Shown: positions 8,970 to 18,036, numbered from the stretch's first letter. The stretch is DNA of 64,000 bases from DAISKN01 sp963716925 (GCA_963716925.1 CAVQUX010000035.1:1-64000), one strand, 5' to 3'. Numbers and translations: made by a program. The notes: generated by a model from the letters alone, not told the origin.

Positions 8970-9847
8970 TCCCGATCGAGCTCGCAGGTCAAACAGTGCG
9001 GCCCCTGCCCGCGCTCGGTGTACTCGCTCAGATCCGGCGTGTACACGGTGAGGCCGTGGCTCTTCAGGATGTCGTTGACCAGGGTGTTTCCCTTGAAGGA
9101 GACGACCCGGTCTTTCCCCAGACACAGCACATTGAGTGCCACCTCGCCTTCGACCTTGTCGACCGGAAGATCGATGAGCTCGTATTCCCGGCCTTCGAGA
9201 AACCCCACGAACCAGTCGGGAACTTCGGACTTCAAGATCAAAGCAAGCTTTGGAGCTACAGGGGCGAAGAGACAATCGAGATGGGTCCACTTCGGTGGGA
9301 TGGGAATGCCGTGCACTCTGATCCCCTGCTTGGCAAGAATCTCCTGCGCATGGTGGATGCCAGGCCAGGTGCTTCGCTCCCCGGTGCCGCTAGCCAGGTT
9401 CTTGTCATCGATGTACTTGTTGTCACCGCCTTCCCAGCAGCCGCGCTCGATGTACCCGAAGATGGGATGACCCAGTTTTCGAAGTTGTCTCTCGCCGGGA
9501 ACCTCTTCCCCTCGGCGCTCCGAGTACTTGAAGCGGCAGAGGACAAATCCTCTCGGAGAGTTGACCGCGAAATCCCGCGCGTTCACGGCATAGTGGCGAC
9601 TGGGGTCGGGCTCCTCGATCCAGAAGACCTCGATTCCGGCGGCTCGGTAGATATCGACCAGCTCGTTTTGCTGTGCCTCGGCTTTCTCGTGGTCGACCTT
9701 GTCGCCTCGCTCTATCGCCGTCCGCGCGAAGTCGTCGACCGGGACCAACTCGTAGTAGGTGGACGGGCAGAGCAGAACCTTCCTGAGCTCGCCTGTGCCG
9801 TTGTAGACGGGCAACTCGCCGATCCCTTCCAGGCGCGAGCGTAACAC
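8960..9847 (-). CDS. Amidinotransferase / dimethylarginine dimethylaminohydrolase (DDAH)-like enzyme
   Basis: A 295-residue protein of the guanidino-group-modifying enzyme superfamily. These enzymes use a catalytic Cys and His to act on arginine, methylated arginine or related guanidines. The landmarks occur in family order: ARDFAVNSPRGFVLC (about residue 90, substrate-binding Asp), GCWEGGDNKYID (acidic EGGD motif, about residue 135), WTHLDCLFAPV (catalytic His, about residue 190) and GPHCLTCEL (catalytic Cys close to the C terminus). It appears cytoplasmic, with no signal. It could be a DDAH, an arginine deiminase-like hydrolase or an amidinotransferase; the sequence alone does not choose. 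It stands alone among gene fragments, so neighbours give no pathway. Confidence 0.85.
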   Translation of the reverse strand: MLRSRLEGIGELPVYNGTGELRKVLLCPSTYYELVPVDDFARTAIERGDKVDHEKAEAQQNELVDIYRAAGIEVFWIEEPDPSRHYAVNARDFAVNSPRGFVLCRFKYSERRGEEVPGERQLRKLGHPIFGYIERGCWEGGDNKYIDDKNLASGTGERSTWPGIHHAQEILAKQGIRVHGIPIPPKWTHLDCLFAPVAPKLALILKSEVPDWFVGFLEGREYELIDLPVDKVEGEVALNVLCLGKDRVVSFKGNTLVNDILKSHGLTVYTPDLSEYTERGQGPHCLTCELDRDRE

Positions 9848-9974
9848 ACTCGGTCCGGTTGGTTTAGCGAAGACTGGATAGCTGCTCGCTCGGCAAGGTC
9901 AGGGACCGGGATTGCCCGTATCGCGCAGCAGGGCCGACGATGGCGGATTGCGTCTTTATACAGTGCGTATGTAG

Positions 9975-10103
9975 CTCGACGGCGGCGCCGCCAACGACAC
10001 GCTGAGCCTCCTGGAGAGCAGCGGCGCGGCCACCGGCAGCTCCCGGCCGGTTCACGACGCGATCGTCACCGGTGGGATCGGCAACGACACTCTCCAAGGG
10101 CCC
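9975..10103 (+). pseudogene. RTX-type calcium-binding repeat remnant
   Basis: Immediately after an in-frame TAG at 9972-9974 the plus strand reads LDGGAANDTLSLLES and then IVTGGIGNDTLQG. GG-x-G-N-D-T-L is the nonapeptide of hemolysin-type (RTX) calcium-binding repeats. Only about 40 codons survive, with neither a start nor a type I secretion signal, and the frame runs into the 3' end of the opposite-strand gene at 10107. It is a scrap of a secreted RTX protein. Confidence 0.5.
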
Positions 10104-10106
10104 GAG

Positions 10107-11285
10107 CTACGAAGTGTCGGCGCGTGCGGTCGCCGGCGCGCGCTCGAGCAACGCCGACTCCGCGACGAGCGCGCGGATCACCTCGTCGACGTCGCTCTCC
10201 GTGTTGTACGCGTGGAACGCGACGCGCAATCCGTTGCCGCGGCACGACGCGATGATTCCCCGCCGGGCCAGCTTCTGAACGAGCGCCGGTCCGTCGACGC
10301 ACTGAACGACCACCAGCGGTCCGCGACTTTCCGATGCGGCCGGCGTTCGCACCAGAAATCCCGCCTCGGCCGCGGCGGATGCATAGCGGCCGGCCAGGTG
10401 ATCGACCCGCCGGCCCACCACGTCGTACCCGATGCCGTCGAGGAGCGCCAGCGCGGCGAGGGCCGCGTAAGCGTTCGGCACCGGCGGTGTCCCGGTCTCG
10501 AAACGGTTGGCGCCTTCGGGCCAGTCCAGCGCATCGATGCGATAGGCGAAGGGATTGATGCGGCCAAACCAGCCGGTGACCGTTGGCACGAACCGCTCGA
10601 TGAGATCCCGTCGCGCGTACAGAAATCCGATGCCGGCCGCCGCGAGCAGGTACTTCAGGCACCCGGTGACCATGAAATCCACGCCGAGGGCGTGCACGTC
10701 GATCGGACCGGAGCCGGTGCGCTGGTAGTCGTCGAGGAAGACGTAAGCGCCGCGATCGTGAGCGATCGCCACGAGACGGGCGATGTCGGTCTTGTGGCCG
10801 TTACGGAAGCACACGTGCGTTGCGGGGACGATCAGCGTCCGCTCGTCGATCACGGCCTCGTACGCCTCGACCGGCAACCTGTCGGGTGACGTCGACGGAG
10901 CGTGGGCCCGGCGGATGGATGCGCCCCGGCGCTCCTGCGCAAGCCAGATCTGGGCCATGGTCGGGAACTCGAAATCGCCGATGACGACGTGCGCCCGCGG
11001 CCCGTCGAAGCTCAGGGCGCTGGCGACGGCGTTGATCCCCGCCGATGCGCTGGGCATGACGGCGATCTCGTCGACGCCGGCGCCTATCGACGCGGCGAAC
11101 CGCGCACGCAGGCGCTCGACCTCCGCCACCCACATCTCCCAGGGCGAGCCGCTCTCGTGCCAGGAGTCCAGGTACGCCCGCATCGCCTCGTCCACGTCAG
11201 TGGAAAGAGCGCCCTGCGAGCAGCTGTTGACATAAACGCGTCTCTCGAAGATGGGGAACCGCGATCGGAATTCATCCAAGTTCAT
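10107..11285 (-). CDS. Class-V aminotransferase-fold PLP enzyme (kynureninase/cysteine desulfurase-like), second of a pair
   Basis: A 392-residue fold-type I PLP protein. The likely Schiff-base lysine is in VTGCLKYLLAAAG (about residue 215) and the cofactor-binding Asp is in YVFLDDYQRTGSG. Early features include FPIFERRVYVNSCSQGALS, where cysteine desulfurases and kynureninases bind substrate. There is no clear cysteine-desulfurase active-site Cys loop, so transamination, beta-elimination or a kynureninase-like hydrolysis are all possible. The start lies 14 bases inside the end of the upstream paralogue (11272-12555), and both follow an amino-acid permease. This suggests an imported amino acid is processed by the pair, perhaps as a heteromer (inference). 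Confidence 0.8.
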   Translation of the reverse strand: MNLDEFRSRFPIFERRVYVNSCSQGALSTDVDEAMRAYLDSWHESGSPWEMWVAEVERLRARFAASIGAGVDEIAVMPSASAGINAVASALSFDGPRAHVVIGDFEFPTMAQIWLAQERRGASIRRAHAPSTSPDRLPVEAYEAVIDERTLIVPATHVCFRNGHKTDIARLVAIAHDRGAYVFLDDYQRTGSGPIDVHALGVDFMVTGCLKYLLAAAGIGFLYARRDLIERFVPTVTGWFGRINPFAYRIDALDWPEGANRFETGTPPVPNAYAALAALALLDGIGYDVVGRRVDHLAGRYASAAAEAGFLVRTPAASESRGPLVVVQCVDGPALVQKLARRGIIASCRGNGLRVAFHAYNTESDVDEVIRALVAESALLERAPATARADTS

Positions 11286-12555
11286 CGAGCACCTCCCCCA
11301 GCGCGGCCCCGAACCGCGCGATCTCGAAAGCCGTATTGTAGTGGACCAGGGATGCGCGCAGGGCGCCCGCCGGCAGCGAGCAAATTCGAGCCATCAACCG
11401 CGGCGAGTACATATGGCCGCTCCGGACGCCGAAGTCGCGCGCTGCCAGCCCCGCGGCCACCGCCGGCGATTCGTAACCCGCGACGGTGAAGCAGAGCGTC
11501 GGGACGCGTTCGTTCAGCCGGTCCCCGTCGGTGACGCCGTACACCGTCACGCCGGGAATGCGGGCGACTTCATCGAGCAGCATCTTCGACAACCCTCGTT
11601 CATAATCCGCGATCCCGTTCATCGCCGCACGGATCGCTTCCGTGCGGGACGGGCGGACCTCCTCCGAAGGGGCGCCGCCCAGGAAGCCGCGCCCGAGCTC
11701 TTCCAGATAGCGGACGGCGGCGTCCATCCCCGCGACGTTCTCGTAGGCATAGGTGCCCGCTTCGAGCTTGTCCGGCGTCACGTCGGGGATGAAGTCTTCG
11801 CGAAACGTCGGCAGGCGATTGATCGCCTCGCGGCGGCACCACGCGAAGCCCATGTGCGGCGCGAAGACTTTGTATCCCGAGCAGACCAGGTAGTCGCAGT
11901 CGAGCTCCCGCACGTCGATCGGCCCGTGCGGTGCGTAGTGCACGGCATCGAGGAACACCTCTGCACCGACGGCGTGCGCCCGCCGCGCCACCCCGGCGAC
12001 GTCGACGAGGCTGCCGGTGGCATTCGAGGCCATGGTGCAGGCCACCAGCCTGGTGCGCTCCGTCAGCAGCGTTTCGAGATCGGCCGGTCGCAATGGTCCG
12101 AGCGGGTCATCGGCGTTCACCCGCCACCACACGATTCGGGCCCCGACCTGTTCCAGCGCCAGCCACGTCGCAATATTCGCCTCGTGATCGAGCTCGCTGA
12201 CGACGATCTCGGGCCGCGATTCGAGCGTCCGGCCGACGGCGAGGCTGATCGACCGGATGAACGAGGTGGCGTTGAGGCCGAACGCGATCTCGTCGGCGCC
12301 GCGCGCGTTGACGAACGCCGCCACGGTGTCGCGCGAGCGAGCGATCATCGCGTCTACCTCGCGCGACTGTCGGTACGGTCCGCCGCGCTGCACGTTGCGC
12401 GCGAGCAGATGGTCGGTCACCGCCTCGAGCACCGTGTCGGGAATCTGCGCCCCCGCTCCGTTGTCGAAGAAGACGAACCTCCCCGCCCGCTCGAGGGCCG
12501 GGAACCGCCGGCGCAAATCGTCGACGGGAAACAGGGGGGATCGCCGGTCAGGCAT
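11272..12555 (-). CDS. Cysteine desulfurase-like class-V aminotransferase-fold protein, first of a pair
   Basis: A 427-residue PLP enzyme resembling the cysteine-desulfurase-like family that is distinct from IscS and SufS. It starts FPALERAGRFVFFDNGAGAQ and has ELDHEANIATW, FLDAVHYAPHGPIDV (PLP Asp and its His partner) and CSGYKVFAPHMGF, with the PLP lysine near residue 230. The C-terminal domain has GVRSGHMYSPRLM, a substrate-binding arginine region. It overlaps the permease stop by eight bases upstream and the second PLP gene by 14 bases downstream, so all three are one transcript. It is clearly diverged from its neighbour, which makes simple recent duplication unlikely. The substrate is unknown. 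Confidence 0.85.
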   Translation of the reverse strand: MPDRRSPLFPVDDLRRRFPALERAGRFVFFDNGAGAQIPDTVLEAVTDHLLARNVQRGGPYRQSREVDAMIARSRDTVAAFVNARGADEIAFGLNATSFIRSISLAVGRTLESRPEIVVSELDHEANIATWLALEQVGARIVWWRVNADDPLGPLRPADLETLLTERTRLVACTMASNATGSLVDVAGVARRAHAVGAEVFLDAVHYAPHGPIDVRELDCDYLVCSGYKVFAPHMGFAWCRREAINRLPTFREDFIPDVTPDKLEAGTYAYENVAGMDAAVRYLEELGRGFLGGAPSEEVRPSRTEAIRAAMNGIADYERGLSKMLLDEVARIPGVTVYGVTDGDRLNERVPTLCFTVAGYESPAVAAGLAARDFGVRSGHMYSPRLMARICSLPAGALRASLVHYNTAFEIARFGAALGEVLDELG

Positions 12556-13945
12556 GGGTGTCGCGACGCACGCGCCCGTAGAGGATGGACATCAGAGCCA
12601 GAAACGGCAGAAAAGACACGACACTGTACTGCAGGCCGTCAACGAAGAAGGACGTCGCCGCAATCGCCGTGAGCGAAACGATTCCGAACCACGCGGTCGC
12701 GCGATGGGCAGGCATCCGGATGGGAAGCCGCGCGAGCTGTTCGGAGGTCAGCGCCTTCCGGAAGCGCAGATAGGTGATCAAGATGACAACCCAGATGAAG
12801 AGCATCCCGGCCACCGCGGTGCCGTAGAGGGCGAGAAACGCGTTCGCCGGGGCGTACACCGCGAGCAGGATCGCCGCGCCGACTCCGGTGCTGGCCGCCG
12901 CGACCGCCCGGAGCGGCACGCCGGTTCGGCTTACCGCGGCCAGAGACCGCGGCGCATAACCCGATCGCGCCAGCGACAACAGCATCCGCGCCGTCATGTA
13001 GAGATTCGAGTTCGCGCTCGAGACCGCGGCGGAAATCACCACCAGGTTCATCGCGCCCGCGGCATGGGGAATCCCGATGGCGGCGAACGCCCGCACGAAT
13101 GGGCTGCCCGTGACTCCACCGCCGCCTTCCGCCAACTGGTTCCAGGGGCTCATCATCAACATCACGGTGATGGCGAGCACGTAGAACAGGATGAGGCGCA
13201 GCACCAGCGTCCGCATGGCGCGCGGGATGGACGTTTCGGGATGTTCGGCTTCGCCGGCGGTCACGGCGATGGCTTCGACGCCCATGTAGCTGGTGATGAC
13301 GAGCGTCACCGCCAGCCAGACGCCCCGCCAACCGTTCGGCAGAAACCCGCCGGGACCGTCGACCAGGTTGTGGAATCCGCTGGCCGGCCAGGGGCCGATG
13401 CCCGTCACCAGCGCGAGGCCGACGGCGATGAACACCACGATGGCGGTCACTTTGATCAAGGCGAACCAGTACTCGAGCTCGCCGAACAAGCCGACCTGGA
13501 CGGTGTTGATGGCGACGAGCGCCACGGCCATCCCGACGACCCACAGCCACTGCGGCACGCCCGGGAACCAGAAGGCGAAGTAGATGCCGACGGCCGTCAC
13601 CTCCGCGCCAATGGCCAGGATCTGCACGAATGCATACGTCGCCCGCACGACGAAGCCGGACCACGGCGAGAGGTAGCGATCGGCGAACACGCCGAACGAC
13701 CCCGCCACCGGATGCGTCACCGCCATTTCGGCGAGCGCGTAGCCCATCACGAGCGCGATCAGCGCCCCGAAGACGTACGTCACGATCACCCCTGGACCAG
13801 CCAGCCGGATGGTGACGGTGCTTCCCAGGAACAGGCCGACGCCGATCGCGCTGCCCATCGCCATCATGGCGATCTGGCGTGGGACCAGTCTTCGTCTCAG
13901 CCCCTCTTCGGTCGAGAGGGGCGCGGATTCGGCGGAGATCGTCAT
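12548..13945 (-). CDS. APC-family amino acid permease
   Basis: About 465 residues with roughly 12 hydrophobic helices. The first helix carries the APC-family consensus: MMAMGSAIGVGLFLGS, the GxG substrate-binding bend. The loop after helix 2 reads YALAEMAVTHPVAGSFGVFAD, a typical E-x-A-x-x-x-P motif, and the centre has ITSYMGVEAIAVTAGEAEHPE. It belongs to the amino-acid transporter family with GabP- and ProY-like members and imports an amino acid or amine across the inner membrane. I chose the ATG at 13943-13945 (MTISAESAP); an upstream in-frame start would add 38 residues without family likeness. It is the first gene of a three-gene operon with two PLP enzymes. Confidence 0.85.
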   Translation of the reverse strand: MTISAESAPLSTEEGLRRRLVPRQIAMMAMGSAIGVGLFLGSTVTIRLAGPGVIVTYVFGALIALVMGYALAEMAVTHPVAGSFGVFADRYLSPWSGFVVRATYAFVQILAIGAEVTAVGIYFAFWFPGVPQWLWVVGMAVALVAINTVQVGLFGELEYWFALIKVTAIVVFIAVGLALVTGIGPWPASGFHNLVDGPGGFLPNGWRGVWLAVTLVITSYMGVEAIAVTAGEAEHPETSIPRAMRTLVLRLILFYVLAITVMLMMSPWNQLAEGGGGVTGSPFVRAFAAIGIPHAAGAMNLVVISAAVSSANSNLYMTARMLLSLARSGYAPRSLAAVSRTGVPLRAVAAASTGVGAAILLAVYAPANAFLALYGTAVAGMLFIWVVILITYLRFRKALTSEQLARLPIRMPAHRATAWFGIVSLTAIAATSFFVDGLQYSVVSFLPFLALMSILYGRVRRDTHA

Positions 13946-14190
13946 GCCGCGTGAAAGAAACGCGAGAGGAAGCGTCGGAACGGAGGGCCCGCAAAAGCCG
14001 AGAACACTATGATGCGGAGCATACCACTCGGGCGGAATCCCGCGCTCGCAACGTTGCACCGATGACGTTCACGCCAGGATCTCGGGCGCCCACAGGGCTA
14101 TACTGCGCCCGGCTGCGGCATCGTCACGAACGCCGAACAGTTGTCAGGGGCACACCACACCCCTGAAGGGCCAGGATGAAGGAGTGTTCT

Positions 14191-15981
14191 ATGCGATCGT
14201 CCGACTCGCGCACGGTTCTGTTGCCTCTCCTGGTGGCGCTCGCCGCGGCGGGCGTAGGGAGCTCATCGGCGGCGGCTCAAAGTCGGTCCAACCCGGATCC
14301 AAATGCCGAGAGCCAGGCGTGCCCGAACGATGACAGCGGGTTGAAGCTGCCCCCTGGATTTTGCGCGACCATATTTGCCGACGGCATAGGTCACGCCCGC
14401 CACATCGTGGTTGCGCCGAGCGGAGTCCTCTACGCGAACACCTGGTCGGGGGAGTATTACGGCAACGACACGCCGCCCGCGGGCGGGTTCCTGGTGGCCC
14501 TGCGAGACGAGGCGGGCGCGGGAAAGGCCGACGTGAAGGAGCGCTTTGGGGAAACCGTCCAGAGCGGCGGGGCCGGCGGCACGGGCATCGGCTGGTACAA
14601 GGGCTCGCTCTATGCGGAGATCAACGATCGAATCGTTCGATACTCATTTCCCGCCGGCGCAATCGTGCCGAGGGATCCTCCCGAAACGATCGTCTCCGGA
14701 TTGCCTCTCGGAGGCGACCATCCCATGCATCCATTCGTCATCAGTCCCGAAGGATCGATGTACGTCGACGTGGCCTCCTCGTCCAATTCCTGTCAGCTGC
14801 AAAATCGGACACTCAAATCGCCAGGCGCGGACCCCTGCACGGAGCTCGAGACCCGCGGCGGCGTCTGGCGCTATGACGCGAACAAAACGAACCAAACCTT
14901 TTCACCGGCCGAGCGCTTCGCTACGGGGATCCGCAACGCTGGGGCGCTTGCCACAGACGCGAACGGCCGCGTGTTCGTAACCCAACATGGACGAGACCAG
15001 CTGTATACGAACTGGCCCGATCTCTACCAACCGGACGAGGAGGCGACACTGCCCGCCGAAGAGTTGATGCTCTTGAAGCAGGGCGGCGACTATGGGTGGC
15101 CCTACTGCTACTACGACGCGTTCCAGCAGAAGCGGGTTCTGGCGCCGGAATTCGGTGGTGACGGCGGAACGACCGTCGGCCCGTGCGCGAACAAGCTCCC
15201 TCCGACCGCGGCATTTCCCGCCCATTGGGCCCCGAACGGGATGGTGCACTACGACAAGACACGATTTCCGGCGCGCTACCGTAACGGTGTGTTTATCGCC
15301 TTCCACGGCTCATGGAATCGGGCCCCCTTTGCGCAAGGTGGCTACAACGTGGTTTTTCAGCCGCTCGAAGGCGACCAGGCCTCCGACCAGTGCGAGATAT
15401 TCGCCGATGGTTTCGCGGGGCCTTTGAAGTCGCCGGACAGAGCCGCACATCGTCCGACTGGCCTCGCGGTCGGACCGGATGGGTCGCTCTACTTTTCCGA
15501 CGATGTGCGCGGACGGATCTATCGAATCGTGTATCGCGGCGGCGGCGGTCCCCCGAGCATCACCCCTTGCCCCAGCTCGACGGCGCCGGTCGGCCCAGTC
15601 GTCGAAACGCCGGAGAACCCGCCCGAGGGGACCCATCCAGACGCGGCGGCCGCGGCGGTCAGTTTCCCCGTTCCCGAAGGAGCGACGCGTGCAATGGTTG
15701 CGCTCGGTGAACGGATCTACCGCGGACAGGTGGGCAGAGCAGCGTGCACCGGCTGCCACGGGGACAGCGGTCAGGGCTCGCCTCTGGGATCCGATCTGAC
15801 GGGCAAGAACTGGCTGTGGAGCGATGGCAGCTACGCCGGAATCGCGAAAACGATAACGGACGGCGTTCCGGAACCAAAACAATATCGCAGGCCGATGCCG
15901 GCTAACGGTGGCGCGCAGCTCACGGCCGACCAGGTATCAGCGCTCGCAGCGTATGTATGGAGCCTGAGCCACCGAGAGTAG
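14191..15981 (+). CDS. Exported sorbosone/glucose dehydrogenase-like beta-propeller fused to cytochrome c
   Basis: About 596 residues. A Sec signal (residues 1-30, ending AAAQS) is followed by a six-bladed propeller of the PQQ-dependent aldose-sugar/sorbosone dehydrogenase type: LPPGFCATIFADGIGHARHI, WYKGSLYAEINDRIVRY, QHGRDQLYTNWPDLY and FIAFHGSWNRAP. A C-terminal cytochrome c domain (about residue 500) has the heme motif CTGCH and a later Met in RRPMPANGG that may be the sixth ligand. The enzyme would oxidise a sugar or alcohol in the periplasm and pass electrons to its own heme. I set the start at the ATG at 14191, which has AAGGAG at 14179-14184; an ATG at 14176 overlaps that site. Monocistronic. 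Confidence 0.88.
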   Translation: MRSSDSRTVLLPLLVALAAAGVGSSSAAAQSRSNPDPNAESQACPNDDSGLKLPPGFCATIFADGIGHARHIVVAPSGVLYANTWSGEYYGNDTPPAGGFLVALRDEAGAGKADVKERFGETVQSGGAGGTGIGWYKGSLYAEINDRIVRYSFPAGAIVPRDPPETIVSGLPLGGDHPMHPFVISPEGSMYVDVASSSNSCQLQNRTLKSPGADPCTELETRGGVWRYDANKTNQTFSPAERFATGIRNAGALATDANGRVFVTQHGRDQLYTNWPDLYQPDEEATLPAEELMLLKQGGDYGWPYCYYDAFQQKRVLAPEFGGDGGTTVGPCANKLPPTAAFPAHWAPNGMVHYDKTRFPARYRNGVFIAFHGSWNRAPFAQGGYNVVFQPLEGDQASDQCEIFADGFAGPLKSPDRAAHRPTGLAVGPDGSLYFSDDVRGRIYRIVYRGGGGPPSITPCPSSTAPVGPVVETPENPPEGTHPDAAAAAVSFPVPEGATRAMVALGERIYRGQVGRAACTGCHGDSGQGSPLGSDLTGKNWLWSDGSYAGIAKTITDGVPEPKQYRRPMPANGGAQLTADQVSALAAYVWSLSHRE

Positions 15982-16172
15982 CCATACCGGGCTTCCCGCT
16001 GAAATCTTCAGGACGCGGAGCGCAACCTGCGGGAACGCCTCATCACTGAGGAAGAGGCGCGGTCGCGGCGGGTGACGAACCCAAGGCCGAGGTGTCAGTC
16101 TCTCCGGCGTGAAGCCGGCGTGAAGCGCCCGTGCTGCGCTCGGGAGAGACTCTGGTGAAGCGACTATCCTCG

Positions 16173-16647
16173 ATGCTGAAAGACTTCGTGGAGAAGCAGG
16201 AGCTCGTTCGAATACGAGCGTCAGGGCAAGAGCGTCGAGGAAGTCCCGGACGAGGTGATCGCCACCTGGAAGCACTATTCGTGGCCGGGTAACGTTCGTG
16301 AGCTTCAGAACGTCATCGAGCGTGCTGTCGTGGCCACTACGGGTCGGACGTTGCGACTGCCGGGGCCGGAGTGCCGCATCGACCGCATCGAGCATGGGGC
16401 CCCGTCGCCGCGCACGCTCGCAGAAGTCGAGCGGGACCACATCGTGGCGACGTTGGAGGCAACGAACGGGGTGCTCGGCGGTTGGGACGGAGCGGCAGCG
16501 AGGCTGGGATTATCCAGAACGACGCTCATCTCCAGGATGCAGCGCCTTGGCATCTCGGCGGGAAACGGTCTCCGCAAGTCGGCGAGTGAGCCGGCATTCT
16601 CGCGGGTTCTCAAGCGCACGCGGGGACAACCGCAGGTCGCTGGCTGA
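16173..16647 (+). pseudogene. Sigma-54-dependent activator C-terminal remnant (AAA+ end plus Fis-type HTH)
   Basis: The clean part starts around 16200 and reads SFEYERQGKSVEEVPDEVI, then HYSWPGNVRELQNVIERAV, the hallmark end of the AAA+ domain of NtrC-family activators. It finishes with DGAAARLGLSRTTLISRMQR, a Fis-type helix-turn-helix. Walker motifs, the GAFTGA loop and the sensor domain are missing, and a likely frame break occurs near 16200, where MLKDFVEKQEL sits in another frame. A GTG at 16255 could give a 130-residue DNA-binding peptide, but no ribosome site supports this. It is best seen as a decayed regulator. The sensor part may have been lost by recombination upstream. Confidence 0.7.
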
Positions 16648-16906
16648 TCGAACCCCTGGTCGAGCGCGATTGCAGTGCTCGGTCGAGGGGGGGAACCATC
16701 CTCAGACCCCCTCTCGAGCAGGAATTCCGCATGCTCTTTTTCGACCGGGTGAGTTACGATCTCCTATCATTCGAATCCAGCGGGTCAGGCTTCTGAAGGT
16801 GGAGAAGGCGAAACCGAAGCACGTTGAAATCGCCGCTTCATGAGCGGAACGCCTCCCAAGAAGCTGCAGCCTCGAGCGAGAAGCTCGGGGCTGTTCCTCG
16901 TTATGA

Positions 16907-17869
16907 CTACTTGAACTGCCCCATCAGGCTGAGCACGTTGAGATCCCGGGACTTTTTCCGCTGGAGGTTCGGGGGGAGACTGCCTTCGATCGTTTCGCGG
17001 AGCGCCCGCTCGATTCCCCGCTTCAGTTGCCCCCGGCGGTGGACGAGGCTGACCTCGCGCGCCGGAACCGGAGAATCGAACGTGACGACAGAACCTCCAT
17101 ACCCCCGCCTCGAAACCGACTCGGCCGCCATCGAAGGCAGCACCGTGTAGCCGTGTCCGCGGGAAACGATCTCGACGACGGTCTCGAGGCTCCCTCCCTT
17201 GAGATGGACTGACGGAAAACACCCCTTCTGGTCGCCGGAGCCGCACACGACGATGACTTGCTCGCGCAGGCAATGCTCCTCGGAGAGCAGCCAAAGCCCC
17301 TCCGGTTTCAGCATCCGGCGGGAGACCTTGCGCTCCGACGCGAAACGATGGTCCTTGCCTACGTATACCTGCAGGGTCTCGTAGTAGAGAGGTTCTTCTT
17401 CGATCCGGGTCAGTCCCAGAGGCGTTGCAAGGATTCCTGCGTCCAGGCGGTCGCGATCCAACTGTTCGATGATGCGGTCGGTGCTCAGTTCTTCGATGAA
17501 CAGCTCGACGCGCGGATAGAGCCGCGAGAAGCCTTCGAGGAACAACGGGAGCAGGAACGGCGCGACCGTTGGAATGACGCCGAGCCGGAACTCGCCACTC
17601 AGGTCGTCCGCTTCGCGGTTCGCCAGCACCTCGAGCCGTCGCACCTCGTTGAGGACGACCCTGGCCTGCTCGATGAGGGGCTTCCCCTCCTCGGTGGGAA
17701 GGATCGGCTGCTTCCGGCGGTCGAACAGGGGCACTCCCAGTTCGTCCTCGAGCTTTTGCAACTGAGCGCTGAGCGTCGGCTGGGACACGTTCGCTGTCGC
17801 CGCCGCGCGCCCGAAGTGGCGGCACTGGTCGACCGCGACGACGTATTCGAGCTGGGTAATCGTGGGCAT
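16907..17869 (-). CDS. oxyR: OxyR, LysR-family peroxide-sensing regulator
   Basis: About 320 residues. An N-terminal LysR winged helix-turn-helix (TQLEYVVAVDQCRHFGRAA, then QPTLSAQLQKLEDELGVPLF) is followed by an effector domain. The peroxide-sensing cysteines are visible in EEHCLREQVIVVC. The two Cys are nine residues apart, the same spacing as the Cys199-Cys208 pair of Escherichia coli OxyR, and the HCL-R-[DE]-Q context is conserved. Peroxide would oxidise them to a disulfide and switch the protein to its activating form. It is divergent from katG with matching OxyR half-sites in between. I chose the ATG at 17867-17869; an in-frame TTG lies six bases earlier. Confidence 0.93.
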   Translation of the reverse strand: MPTITQLEYVVAVDQCRHFGRAAATANVSQPTLSAQLQKLEDELGVPLFDRRKQPILPTEEGKPLIEQARVVLNEVRRLEVLANREADDLSGEFRLGVIPTVAPFLLPLFLEGFSRLYPRVELFIEELSTDRIIEQLDRDRLDAGILATPLGLTRIEEEPLYYETLQVYVGKDHRFASERKVSRRMLKPEGLWLLSEEHCLREQVIVVCGSGDQKGCFPSVHLKGGSLETVVEIVSRGHGYTVLPSMAAESVSRRGYGGSVVTFDSPVPAREVSLVHRRGQLKRGIERALRETIEGSLPPNLQRKKSRDLNVLSLMGQFK

Positions 17870-17877
17870 CGCCAACT

Positions 17878-17912
17878 ATAGACACAAACTATCGGAAATA
17901 GAAACAATATAT
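17878..17912. promoter_or_regulatory. OxyR binding site in the oxyR-katG intergenic region
   Basis: Four tetranucleotide half-sites lie in tandem: ATAG (17878-17881), N7, CTAT (17889-17892), N5, ATAG (17898-17901), N7, ATAT (17909-17912). The known OxyR motif is ATAG-N7-CTAT-N7-ATAG-N7-CTAT, so three of four half-sites are exact, the fourth has one mismatch, and the central gap is two bases short. It sits just upstream of the katG -35 and within 10 bases of the oxyR start, suited to activating katG and repressing oxyR. Confidence 0.75.
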
Positions 17913-17941
17913 TGGATCTATCGACGAGGACCCGATAGAAT
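17912..17941 (+). promoter_or_regulatory. Predicted sigma-70 promoter of katG
   Basis: A -35-like TTGGAT (17912-17917) is followed after 18 bases by a -10 TAGAAT (17936-17941). The -35 abuts the OxyR half-sites, the usual arrangement for an OxyR-activated promoter, and its weak match to TTGACA is consistent with dependence on an activator. It would give a leader of about 90 bases before the katG start. Confidence 0.6.
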
Positions 17942-18036
17942 CCCGCTCCGTGGAGCCCAGGGTGACGCCCCGAGCCATCTGCGGGTGCGGTCCTCGGACC
18001 CCCGATGCATTTCGAATCTGAGGGAGGCGACGTTAC

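Noticed and set aside
12257..13954. A 565-codon plus-strand frame opposite the permease and aminotransferase genes
   Set aside because: Its composition (Arg, His, Asp, Gln) is a high-GC shadow, and the minus strand encodes a permease with real membrane helices and motifs.
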